Shown here in pieces: positions 26,168-34,857 of a DNA stretch of 64,000 bases. The position numbers and the translations under genes were made by a program. The stretch covers positions 1 through 64,000 of the forward strand of contig NZ_JH947126.1 in the NCBI RefSeq assembly GCF_000302595.1. The letters run 5' to 3'. The notes below the pieces were generated by a model. The model saw only the letters and a program-made list of their open reading frames with translations, was not told the DNA's origin and made no database searches. How positions within the stretch are numbered: position 1 is the first letter of the stretch; each line of letters begins with the position of its first letter. The stretch comes from Pedobacter arcticus A12. GTDB lineage: Bacteria > Bacteroidota > Bacteroidia > Sphingobacteriales > Sphingobacteriaceae.

Positions 26168-27481
26168 ATGACCGCGAAAAACGATAAAAAAACCATTAAG
26201 GCCTGGGCAATGTTTGATTGGGCAAACTCTGCTTACAACCTCGTCATAACTTCAACCATTTTCCCAGCCTATTACACAGCCATAACAACCACCCAAATAA
26301 ACGGCATGGTGAATGATAAAGTCAATTTTTTCGGATTGCGTTTTGTAAACACAGCACTTTCAAATTACGCTTTGGCCGTTGCGTACCTAATCATCGCTAT
26401 AATTACGCCTTTGCTAACCGCTACCGCAGATTACCGGGGCAATAAGCGTTTGTTTATGAAAGTATTTACTTGGATTGGTGCCTTAGCCTGTTGTGGGTTA
26501 TATTTTTTTAAAATCGACACCTTAGAACTTGGCATAATTTTGTTTGCCATTGCTGCTATTGGCTACTGTGGCGGAATTGTATTTAATAACTCTTATTTAC
26601 CAGATATTGCCACACCAGACCAGCAAGATAGCGTAAGCGCCAAAGGTTTTGCCTACGGCTATATTGGCAGTGTTATTTTACAGATCATTTGCTTTGTATT
26701 TGTATTAAAACCAGATTTATTTGGGATTACAGATGCATCTTTTCCAGCCAGATTATCTTTTTTATTAGTGGGGATTTGGTGGGTTGGTTTTGCTTACATT
26801 CCTTTTACGGTGTTACCAAAAAGTAGCCCAAATTATAGTAAAGTTCTAAAAACAAAAGCTGCCAGCGGTTATGATGAATTGAGAAAAGTTTGGAAACAAC
26901 TGGGGGAGATGCCTGTTTTAAAAACTTTTTTACTTGCTTACTTCTTTTATGCAATGGGTGTACAAACGATTATGTTGGTTGCCGCCAATTTTGGAGAAAA
27001 GATTTTACATTTAGGTACTTCAAAACTTATTGCAACAATTTTAATTATTCAGCTGGTTGCTATATTTGGGGCTTACTTCATGTCGCGATTATCACAGATT
27101 TTTGGGAATATTAAGGTATTGATGTTTGTAGTTTTAATTTGGATAGCAACCTGCGTGGTAGCTTATTTTATCCAAAATGAATTTCAGTTTTATGGTTTAG
27201 CGGCAGTTGTAGGTTTAATTATGGGCGGAATTCAGTCACTCTCTCGTTCCACTTTTTCAAAATATTTACCAGAGAACACACCCGATACCGCATCCTTTTT
27301 TAGCTTTTATGATGTTACTGAAAAACTGGCAATTGTAGCAGGTTTATTCAGTTTTGGATTTATAGAAGAGCTTACCAGCAATATGCGGAATAGTGCTTTA
27401 ACATTAGGTGTGTTTTTTATAATCGGCTTTATAGTCTTGTTTGTAGTACTCAAGAAAGAGAAGAACATAAAACTAGCTTAG
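26168..27481 (+). CDS. Atg22-like (UMF1) major facilitator transporter
   Basis: The 437-residue inner-membrane protein has 11 to 12 predicted helices. The opening KAWAMFDWANSAYNLVITSTIFPAYY is the signature start of the UMF1/Atg22-like group of the MFS. GLIMGGIQSLSRSTFSKYLPE is the conserved segment of the second half, and SFFSFYDVTEKLAIVAGLFSFG follows. Related eukaryotic proteins export amino acids from the vacuole; bacterial substrates are not established. The start ATG comes about 30 bases after a terminator, so the gene is on its own. Confidence 0.9.
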   Translation: MTAKNDKKTIKAWAMFDWANSAYNLVITSTIFPAYYTAITTTQINGMVNDKVNFFGLRFVNTALSNYALAVAYLIIAIITPLLTATADYRGNKRLFMKVFTWIGALACCGLYFFKIDTLELGIILFAIAAIGYCGGIVFNNSYLPDIATPDQQDSVSAKGFAYGYIGSVILQIICFVFVLKPDLFGITDASFPARLSFLLVGIWWVGFAYIPFTVLPKSSPNYSKVLKTKAASGYDELRKVWKQLGEMPVLKTFLLAYFFYAMGVQTIMLVAANFGEKILHLGTSKLIATILIIQLVAIFGAYFMSRLSQIFGNIKVLMFVVLIWIATCVVAYFIQNEFQFYGLAAVVGLIMGGIQSLSRSTFSKYLPENTPDTASFFSFYDVTEKLAIVAGLFSFGFIEELTSNMRNSALTLGVFFIIGFIVLFVVLKKEKNIKLA

Positions 27482-27550
27482 TAAACGTGTTTTTCAAAAA
27501 GTTGTAAATTCTCTGTATAGTATGTGCGTACAAGTTTTATAGAAATATAG

Positions 27551-27584
27551 GCCCTGATTTGCATAAACAGATCAGGGCTTTTTG
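27551..27584 (+). terminator. Rho-independent terminator of the MFS gene
   Basis: GCCCTGATTTG (27551-27561) pairs with CAGATCAGGGC (27568-27578), followed by T's. The remaining part of the 300-base gap up to the convergent Nramp gene shows no gene. Confidence 0.85.
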
Positions 27585-27783
27585 AATATAAATAGATAAT
27601 TTTTTCTGCCTTTTTAAACCAAACTTTTCAATCTTACTGTATAAGCAAATCTTTGTATTTCGAGATTTCCCATTTTTAATCTCGCAATTGGTTAGATTGG
27701 TTAAGATAAATCACTCATGAAACTTAAGGTTGAAAATTAATCGAACTCCTCAGGTTTATACTAAAAAAGGTTTATGGTATTGC

Positions 27784-29661
27784 CTAATTAATAATAAGTA
27801 CTGGGATTCGGATTTTATGCCTCACACTTTCTACCGTGGTACCAAAAACCAAATCTTTAAAACCTTTGTGTCCGTGGGAGCCCATTACTAAAAAATCGAT
27901 TTCAGAATCGTTAACAATTTTCGCAATCGCGGCAGCGGTGCTTCCATAACCAATTTTGTAGTCGGCTTTAAAGCCTAAAGCAATTAGATCTTTGGCGTAT
28001 TTCTTTAAATTTTCCTCGTCCAGTATCGTTTCTTGATCCATTACGTTTTTACCATGATACCTAGCCGCTGCGGTTTCAACCACATGAATAAATGTATAGC
28101 TTGCATGCTTTCCGCCTTGTATCAAAGCATTATTGATTATTTTTTCATCTTTTGATGAAAAATCTGTAGTAATTCCAATGTGTTTGTATTTGATGCTGTC
28201 ACTTTTCACATAGCCAACAGCTTGCCCGTGAGGTACCAACAATTGTTTCTCTTTTTGCTTCGAGATAAACGGATGGATAAAAATGTAAATGAGCAAAGCC
28301 ATTGCTGCCAATAAAACAGGAATTACCGCAAAATATATAATAAGCTCACTAGTATATCCTCCTTTTAACCAAGTACTAATTTCATCAATAACTAAATGGA
28401 TGTTTAGATAAACGATAATTGCAGAACTCAACCATGCCAACACTTTCACCCAAGGTTTAATGGTAAAGTCGCCCATTAGTTTCCTATCGGAATTAAAATG
28501 GATAAGTGGAATAACAGCAAAGCCTAACTGTAAGCTCAATATTACCTGACTAAATATCAATAAATTCCCTAAGGAGTCTTCTCCGAAAAATAGTATTGTG
28601 CAAAAAGCGGGAACAATTGCAATTAAACGAGTGATGAGCCTGCGTAACCATGGTTGGATGCGAAGATTCAAATGACCTTCCATAATGATCTGACCAGCAA
28701 GCGTTCCTGTAATTGTAGAGCTTTGACCGGCAGCAATTAATGCAATAGCAAATAGCATAGGGGCAGACTTCCCAAAAATATTCTCTAAAAGCACAAAGGC
28801 ATCCTGAATTTCTGCAACTTCATGATATCCGTTGACATAAAACGCGGCTGCCGCCAAAACCAAAATTGCCGCGTTTACAAAAAAAGCTAGATTTAAAGCG
28901 ATTGTTGTATCGATAAAATTAAACTTTAGCGCTTCTTTAATTCCACTGACAGACCGATCAAACTTCCGGGTTTGTACTAAAGACGAGTGCAGGTATAAAT
29001 TGTGAGGCATAACAGTAGCTCCAATAATACCAATAGCGATATATAAAGCAGAACCATTTAAACTGGAAGGAACTAATCCTTTTATTACATCTCCGTAAAC
29101 GGGTTCCACAATAAGCATCTCTACGAAAAATGCCAATCCAATAATAAACACCATTGAAACTATAAATAGCTCTAAAGAGCGCATTCCTTTTTTGATTAAA
29201 AAAAGCAACAGCAAGGTATCAAGTATGGTTACGCTAATTCCCCATATCAATGGAATGCCAAATAATAGGTTTAAACCGATGGCCATACCAATAATCTCGG
29301 CCAAATCGCAAGCGGCAATGGCAATTTCTGCTAGAATATATAATGGGAAGTTGGCCCATTTAGGATAAGCATTTTTTGAAGCTTGAGCTAAATCCATACC
29401 TCCAACAATACCTAAACGAGCGCTTAGCGACTGAAGTAAAAGCGCAATTAGGTTAGACATTAGCAAAACCCAAATCAATTGGTACCCGAACTGCGATCCA
29501 CCGGCAATGTCTGTAGCCCAATTTCCAGGATCCATATAACCTACGCTAACTAAATACGCAGGTCCTAAGAATGCTAAAATACGTTTCCAACCTTTCCTTT
29601 TGTTGGTGGTTACGCTTCCGTGAACTTCGCTAAGCGATTTTAAATCGTCATTTAAGCTCAT
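27784..29661 (-). CDS. mntH: Nramp divalent metal transporter fused to a universal stress protein domain
   Basis: The 625-residue protein has an N-terminal Nramp transporter (residues 25-455). The first helix carries GYMDPGNWATDIAGG (DPGN metal motif) and the sixth carries GATVMPHNLYLHSSLVQ (MPH metal motif), the standard manganese/iron ligands. After a short linker, residues 484-625 form a cytosolic UspA-type domain starting KYKHIGITTDFSSKDEKI and ending with the ATP-binding pattern MGSHGHKGFKDLVFGTT. The fusion suggests nucleotide- or stress-dependent control of metal uptake. The gene is divergent from an Lrp regulator. A promoter box and a palindrome lie upstream. Confidence 0.93.
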   Translation of the reverse strand: MSLNDDLKSLSEVHGSVTTNKRKGWKRILAFLGPAYLVSVGYMDPGNWATDIAGGSQFGYQLIWVLLMSNLIALLLQSLSARLGIVGGMDLAQASKNAYPKWANFPLYILAEIAIAACDLAEIIGMAIGLNLLFGIPLIWGISVTILDTLLLLFLIKKGMRSLELFIVSMVFIIGLAFFVEMLIVEPVYGDVIKGLVPSSLNGSALYIAIGIIGATVMPHNLYLHSSLVQTRKFDRSVSGIKEALKFNFIDTTIALNLAFFVNAAILVLAAAAFYVNGYHEVAEIQDAFVLLENIFGKSAPMLFAIALIAAGQSSTITGTLAGQIIMEGHLNLRIQPWLRRLITRLIAIVPAFCTILFFGEDSLGNLLIFSQVILSLQLGFAVIPLIHFNSDRKLMGDFTIKPWVKVLAWLSSAIIVYLNIHLVIDEISTWLKGGYTSELIIYFAVIPVLLAAMALLIYIFIHPFISKQKEKQLLVPHGQAVGYVKSDSIKYKHIGITTDFSSKDEKIINNALIQGGKHASYTFIHVVETAAARYHGKNVMDQETILDEENLKKYAKDLIALGFKADYKIGYGSTAAAIAKIVNDSEIDFLVMGSHGHKGFKDLVFGTTVESVRHKIRIPVLIIN

Positions 29662-29722
29662 CTATGGGTTAAAACTAATTGATTTAAATGCTGTTGTAAA
29701 AACATATAAACTTTGAGTGTTA

Positions 29723-29730
29723 CAAATCTA
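29723..29730 (-). promoter_or_regulatory. Bacteroidota -7 box of the Nramp gene
   Basis: On the minus strand the sequence reads TAGATTTG, an exact TAnnTTTG match about 62 bases before the start codon. Confidence 0.6.
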
Positions 29731-29753
29731 TTAATTTTCTAAAAAGACCTGCA

Positions 29754-29779
29754 TTTTTTTTAGGCTCATCTAAAAAAAA
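29754..29779. promoter_or_regulatory. Perfect 10-base palindrome, candidate metalloregulator operator
   Basis: TTTTTTTTAG (29754-29763) and CTAAAAAAAA (29770-29779) are exact complements around GCTCAT. The core TTAGGctcaTCTAA resembles DtxR/MntR-type sites. It covers the place where the -33 element of the Nramp promoter should be, so a bound repressor would block it. A regulator gene is not in the window. Confidence 0.55.
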
Positions 29780-29827
29780 GATTTAGAAAAATTTATTGAA
29801 GTAAAATGCCTGTTTTGTGAAATATAA

Positions 29828-29857
29828 TTTGGGATATGAGGAATAAATCTAATTTTG
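29828..29857 (+). promoter_or_regulatory. Promoter of the Lrp-type regulator gene
   Basis: TTTG at 29828-29831 and TAATTTTG at 29850-29857 are 18 bases apart, close to the consensus spacing, and end 16 bases before the start codon. Confidence 0.5.
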
Positions 29858-29873
29858 TAATAAATCATCAATT

Positions 29874-30338
29874 ATGGAGCTGGATAAAATAGATTTCAAT
29901 ATTCTTAAGATTTTACAAGAAAACGGTAGAATCACTAATCTTCAATTATCGCAACATATTGGGCTTTCTCCAGCGCCAACTTTAGAACGGGTTCGTAAAC
30001 TCGAGAATTCTGGCTATATAAAAAGCTATCATGCCTTGGTTGACGAAGAGAAGTTAGGTTTGGGAATCAAAACCTTTATTCAGGTATCTTTAGACTTTCA
30101 CCAGCCAGATACCAGGGATATTTTCTTAAATGAGATTGCAACCATTAAAGAAATTACAGAATGCCACCATGTAACGGGGCAGTATGATTTTTTGTTGAAG
30201 GCTTATGTAAAGGATATAAAAACTTACGAGCAGTTGATTATGCAGAAAATAAGTAAAATATCTGTTGTTAAAACTTTTCAGACGATGATGATCATGTCTA
30301 CAAGTAAGAAAGAGCCGATAGTTCCTTTAGAATATTAA
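29874..30338 (+). CDS. Lrp/AsnC family transcriptional regulator
   Basis: The 154-residue protein opens with the Lrp winged helix (DKIDFNILKILQENGRITNLQLSQHIGLS, recognition helix around SPAPTLERVRKLENSGYIKSY). The ligand-binding RAM domain follows: FIQVSLDF, ITECHHVTGQYDFLLKAYVKDIKTYEQLI. The family senses amino acids and controls their metabolism or transport. It is divergent from the Nramp gene across 212 bases and could affect it, but the palindrome in between looks more like a metal-repressor site. Confidence 0.95.
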   Translation: MELDKIDFNILKILQENGRITNLQLSQHIGLSPAPTLERVRKLENSGYIKSYHALVDEEKLGLGIKTFIQVSLDFHQPDTRDIFLNEIATIKEITECHHVTGQYDFLLKAYVKDIKTYEQLIMQKISKISVVKTFQTMMIMSTSKKEPIVPLEY

Positions 30339-30380
30339 ATATTTAAACTCCATACAAAATAATTAACCAATAGCTGGGAT

Positions 30381-31397
30381 ATGAAAAATGTAACGCTAAA
30401 GCATTTGGCAAGTAAGCTAGGTTTATCTGTTTCTACGGTTTCAAGAGCCTTAACAGACAGTTACGAAATCAATGTTGAAACAAAAAAGCGAGTAAAGGCA
30501 TTAGCAGAGGAGCTAAATTACCAGCCAAATCCCTTCGCGGCATTTTTGCGCAAACATATTAGTAAAACAATAGCCTTAATTATTCCCGAAATTTCAAACA
30601 ACTTTTTTTCTTTGGTGATTAAAGGAGTAGAAACAATTTGCGCAGAAAAAGACTACTATGTGCTTATTTATGAAACTCATGAAGACTATAAAAAAGAGGT
30701 GCGCATAACCAATCATTTAATAGGAGGTAGGGTTGATGGCGTTTTGATTTCTGTAAACTCTGAAAGTGACAATTGCCAGCATCTGCAAGAGCTGGTAGAT
30801 AGAAACGTTAAAATGGTGATGTTTGATCGTGTGGTTGAGAATTTTAATGCTTCAAAGGTATACAGTGATGATTATGACAGTAGTTTTGCAGGTGTAAGCC
30901 ATTTGGTTAACCGAGGTTGCAAACGCATACTTTTTTTAAAAGCCGGTGATAAACTCTCTACCATGCACCAGCGGGAAAAAGCATATTTTGATGTTTTGGA
31001 GAAGAATAACTTACCCAAAGATCCTTCATTTGTTAAATCGTTTGTACCTTCTAAAGAGATTGATTTAGAAGATTTAACAAAGTTTATCGTAGAAAAAAAG
31101 CCAGATGCTATTTTCTGCTCAGTAGAACGTTTGGCTATTGGATGTTACGATATTTGCAATAATCTGGGTTTGAATATTCCTAACGATATTAAAATCATCA
31201 CATTTTCCTGTCTAAACGTTGCCAGACTGTTAAATCCTTCTTTATCAACAATATCGCAACCTGCGTTTGAAATTGGAAAAACCGCAGCTAGGCTTTTGCT
31301 AGACGAAATTGAAGGTAAAAACTTAGCTGATGGATTTGCTAACCTAAGTTTACCCTCAACTATTATTAAAAGAGATTCGACCAGAAAATCACTTTAG
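30381..31397 (+). CDS. LacI family transcriptional regulator
   Basis: The 338-residue protein has a LacI helix-turn-helix at the N-terminus (VTLKHLASKLGLSVSTVSRAL), with the hinge helix near NPFAAFLRK. A periplasmic-binding-protein-like sensor domain follows: IALIIPEISNNFFSLVIKGVE, GGRVDGVLISV, MVMFDRVV, and ending SLPSTIIKRDS. The ligand is probably a sugar or nucleoside. No sugar operon is adjacent, so its target is elsewhere or is the gene itself. Its stop overlaps the convergent pabB stop by 4 bases. Confidence 0.94.
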   Translation: MKNVTLKHLASKLGLSVSTVSRALTDSYEINVETKKRVKALAEELNYQPNPFAAFLRKHISKTIALIIPEISNNFFSLVIKGVETICAEKDYYVLIYETHEDYKKEVRITNHLIGGRVDGVLISVNSESDNCQHLQELVDRNVKMVMFDRVVENFNASKVYSDDYDSSFAGVSHLVNRGCKRILFLKAGDKLSTMHQREKAYFDVLEKNNLPKDPSFVKSFVPSKEIDLEDLTKFIVEKKPDAIFCSVERLAIGCYDICNNLGLNIPNDIKIITFSCLNVARLLNPSLSTISQPAFEIGKTAARLLLDEIEGKNLADGFANLSLPSTIIKRDSTRKSL

Positions 31398-32647
31398 GTC
31401 AAAATAGCGAGGATTGCTTTAACTTTTAATAAGCATTCTTCATACTCTAGACTGGGAATAGCGTAATAAGTAATGGCGCTACCCACCTGAAAGGAAAGGT
31501 ATTTATTAGTTTCATTATATAAAATCGTCCTAATAATTACGTTGAAATCAAAATCACCATTCGGAGAAAAGTAGCCCACGGCTCCAGAATACATTCCTCT
31601 TTTTGTATGTTCAAATTGCTCCATTAATTCCATGGCTTTAATTTTTGGAGCACCTGTCATACTTCCCATCGGGAATGTATTTCTTATAACTTGTACACTG
31701 TCTAGTTCAGTTTTTTTAATACAAATTATAGTAGATATTAGGTGATGAACTTGTTTAAAGGTATGAACACCAAACAGTTTTTCAACCCTTACTGAGCCTT
31801 CCTGTGCCGATTTTGTAAGGTCGTTTCTTACCAAATCTACAATCATCACGTTTTCTTGTTGCTCTTTGCTACTTTCCTTTAATTGAGCGATAATTTTATC
31901 ATCTTCCTCATCAGTTAAACCTCTTTTAGCAGTACCTTTTATGGGCTGTGAAATTAGTTTTTCGCCACGTTTAGCCAAAAAACGTTCTGGTGTAGCCGCA
32001 ATAATATGCCGATCAAACCACTTAAAGTAGTTTGAAAATGGGGTAGGAGATTGACTGTTGAGTTGGCGATAAGTGTTTAATGGATCAATTATAGCATCAC
32101 TAGCGTAGAACTCCATACAGAAATTAGTTTCGTAAATATTGCCGATACTAATTTGATGGATAATTTGCTTAACCGTATTTATGTAATCTTTTTTACTAAA
32201 GCGTTGCTGAATGGCTAGTTTTTTGGCTTTTACCGGCTTTTGAACCACGACACTGTTAATCGCGGTCCAAATTTCATCAGCGTTTTCGCTGATGATTTCT
32301 AACTCTTTATCTTTTAAAATTAAAATATGCTTGGGTACAAAAAAGAAAGCATCAGGGAATTCAATATAATCGGTATTGTTAGAGCTAAGTGGCTCGATAT
32401 CATTTTTTAAATCGTAACCAAAACCTCCAAAAATCCAGCTATTTTGGTGTTTTAGGTTAAATGCACTTATCTCTAAAAAAGAGTTGGTTTCTACAAAATC
32501 TGCAGGGTCGGCAGCGATTGCAAAATCAAATTTCGTATAGGGGTCGGGATATGAATTAGAATCTAAAACACAGTAAACCTTAAAATTGGATGCCCAACTT
32601 TGTGCCTTAGCTTTAAATTCTTCTAAATTATTAAGGTGCAAAATCAT
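31394..32647 (-). CDS. pabB: Aminodeoxychorismate synthase component I
   Basis: The 417-residue chorismate-using enzyme makes aminodeoxychorismate for folate synthesis. K237 lies in the motif QPIKGTAKRG; a lysine here marks PabB, where TrpE has alanine. YETNFCMEF, NVMIVDLVRNDL, GSMTGAPKIKAMELM and YSGAVGYFS are the other conserved active-site stretches. The N-terminal 100 residues are a shortened tryptophan-binding-like region. No glutamine amidotransferase partner (PabA) is adjacent, so it may share TrpG or use one encoded elsewhere. Confidence 0.92.
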   Translation of the reverse strand: MILHLNNLEEFKAKAQSWASNFKVYCVLDSNSYPDPYTKFDFAIAADPADFVETNSFLEISAFNLKHQNSWIFGGFGYDLKNDIEPLSSNNTDYIEFPDAFFFVPKHILILKDKELEIISENADEIWTAINSVVVQKPVKAKKLAIQQRFSKKDYINTVKQIIHQISIGNIYETNFCMEFYASDAIIDPLNTYRQLNSQSPTPFSNYFKWFDRHIIAATPERFLAKRGEKLISQPIKGTAKRGLTDEEDDKIIAQLKESSKEQQENVMIVDLVRNDLTKSAQEGSVRVEKLFGVHTFKQVHHLISTIICIKKTELDSVQVIRNTFPMGSMTGAPKIKAMELMEQFEHTKRGMYSGAVGYFSPNGDFDFNVIIRTILYNETNKYLSFQVGSAITYYAIPSLEYEECLLKVKAILAILT

Positions 32648-32729
32648 ATACCTCGCTAAATTAGAATAAGCTTCGCTAAATCGGAGTAATTTTAAAATTT
32701 ATAACCCGAAAAAACTTCAAAAAGCACAA

Positions 32730-33197
32730 TTAACTATTGCTTGGAATAATTAAAACCGGGCAATTGGCATGACGGGTTACACTTTCTGCAACAGAACCAG
32801 AAATAAAGTGGTCAAACCCTTTTCTGCTGTGTGTGCCCATAATAATCATCGAGAAATTCTGTTCCTTAGCTAGCGATACAATCTCACTGGTAACATCGCC
32901 AATCAGAATATATTCATCTACAATTGTTTCCGGAGCAAACTTTAGCTTTAGATCCGCAAAAAGTCTTTCCGCATGTTCTTTCTGTATGTCCATTACATTT
33001 GGCAAAATCATCCCGGTATCTCCTAAAATAGGGTCTCCTGTAATGTTTGTGGCTACTGGAATTTGTGTAATATGTACTAAAGAAACGGATGCGTTTAGCT
33101 TTTTAGCTAAGGCAAATCCATAATCTGCAGCGTGATATGCATATTTCGAATCGTCAACTGCAATTAAAATACGCTCGAATGTTTGTAAATTTTCCAT
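32730..33197 (-). CDS. Universal stress protein
   Basis: The 155-residue cytosolic protein is a single UspA domain: ERILIAVDDSKYAYHAADYG at the start and MIIMGTHSRKGFDHFISGSVAESV near the end. The latter keeps the G-x2-G-x9-G-S ATP-binding spacing, so it is probably the ATP-binding type. It follows pabB on the same strand with an 80-base gap. Its start overlaps the longest reading of the divergent NlpC gene, which argues for the shorter NlpC start. It is similar to the stress domain of the Nramp fusion 3 kb away. Confidence 0.94.
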   Translation of the reverse strand: MENLQTFERILIAVDDSKYAYHAADYGFALAKKLNASVSLVHITQIPVATNITGDPILGDTGMILPNVMDIQKEHAERLFADLKLKFAPETIVDEYILIGDVTSEIVSLAKEQNFSMIIMGTHSRKGFDHFISGSVAESVTRHANCPVLIIPSNS

Positions 33198-33249
33198 GTT
33201 AAATCGATTTATACTAAATTACGCAAAATTCAGACCACCTTATCTTTCT

Positions 33250-34096
<847 letters not shown>

Positions 34097-34131
34097 TTTG
34101 AAGGGTTGAGTTTTTAAAAATTGAACAGAGA

Positions 34132-34689
34132 ATGAAAAAGCAGTTATCTATAAATCAAAAAACGGAACTTTTATTGATTCTTAAAACACGGTTTGAGAAA
34201 AATAGTAAAAGGAACCCAAACTTAGACTGGGCGAAAATTCAAACAAAATTGGAAAACCACGAGCTAAAGTTATGGTCTTTAAATGAGATGGAAATAACTG
34301 GAGGTGAACCAGATCTTATTGCTTTTGATGAGCATACTGACGAATATGTTTTTTGCGACTGTGCTATTGAGAGTCCGAAAGAAAGACGCAGTTTATGTTA
34401 CGACCATAAGGCGCTAGGTGCAAGAAAAGAAAATAAACCTAAAAACTGCGTAGAAGACGTAGCGAAAGAAATGGGTATTGAACTTTTAACCGAAGAGCAA
34501 TACCAGAACTTACAAAAATTGGGAAACTTTGACAACAAAACATCTAGCTGGGTACAAACGCCAGAACCCATCAGGAAATTAGGTGGTGCGATTTTTTGTG
34601 ATTTCCGTTATGGAACGGTTTTTACTTACCACAACGGCGCCGAATCTTATTATGCGTCAAGAGGATTTAGGGGAATTTTAAGGGTTTAG
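34132..34689 (+). CDS. DUF4256 family protein
   Basis: The 185-residue cytosolic protein matches the DUF4256 type by MEITGGEPDLIAFDEHTDEYVFCDCAIESPK, RRSLCYDHKALGARKENKP and the C-terminal GAIFCDFRYGTVFTYHNGAESYY. The function of the family is not known. Cysteines in CDCAIE and DFRYG are conserved-looking and could bind metal. It sits behind a microsatellite that could shift the spacing of its promoter, and is otherwise isolated from its neighbours. Confidence 0.88.
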   Translation: MKKQLSINQKTELLLILKTRFEKNSKRNPNLDWAKIQTKLENHELKLWSLNEMEITGGEPDLIAFDEHTDEYVFCDCAIESPKERRSLCYDHKALGARKENKPKNCVEDVAKEMGIELLTEEQYQNLQKLGNFDNKTSSWVQTPEPIRKLGGAIFCDFRYGTVFTYHNGAESYYASRGFRGILRV

Positions 34690-34857
34690 GATATTTATTG
34701 AATGATAGAAGTAGTGAGTTTTAAATAGTCTAAAAAGGAAGAGATTGTTGTTTGACTTCCCAGCTGTACGTTCCATCTTGTTTTATACAATTATTGCATT
34801 CGATTCTCAAAAAGGTAATATCTTTATCAAACCTAATTTACTAAACCAATAAAAAGA

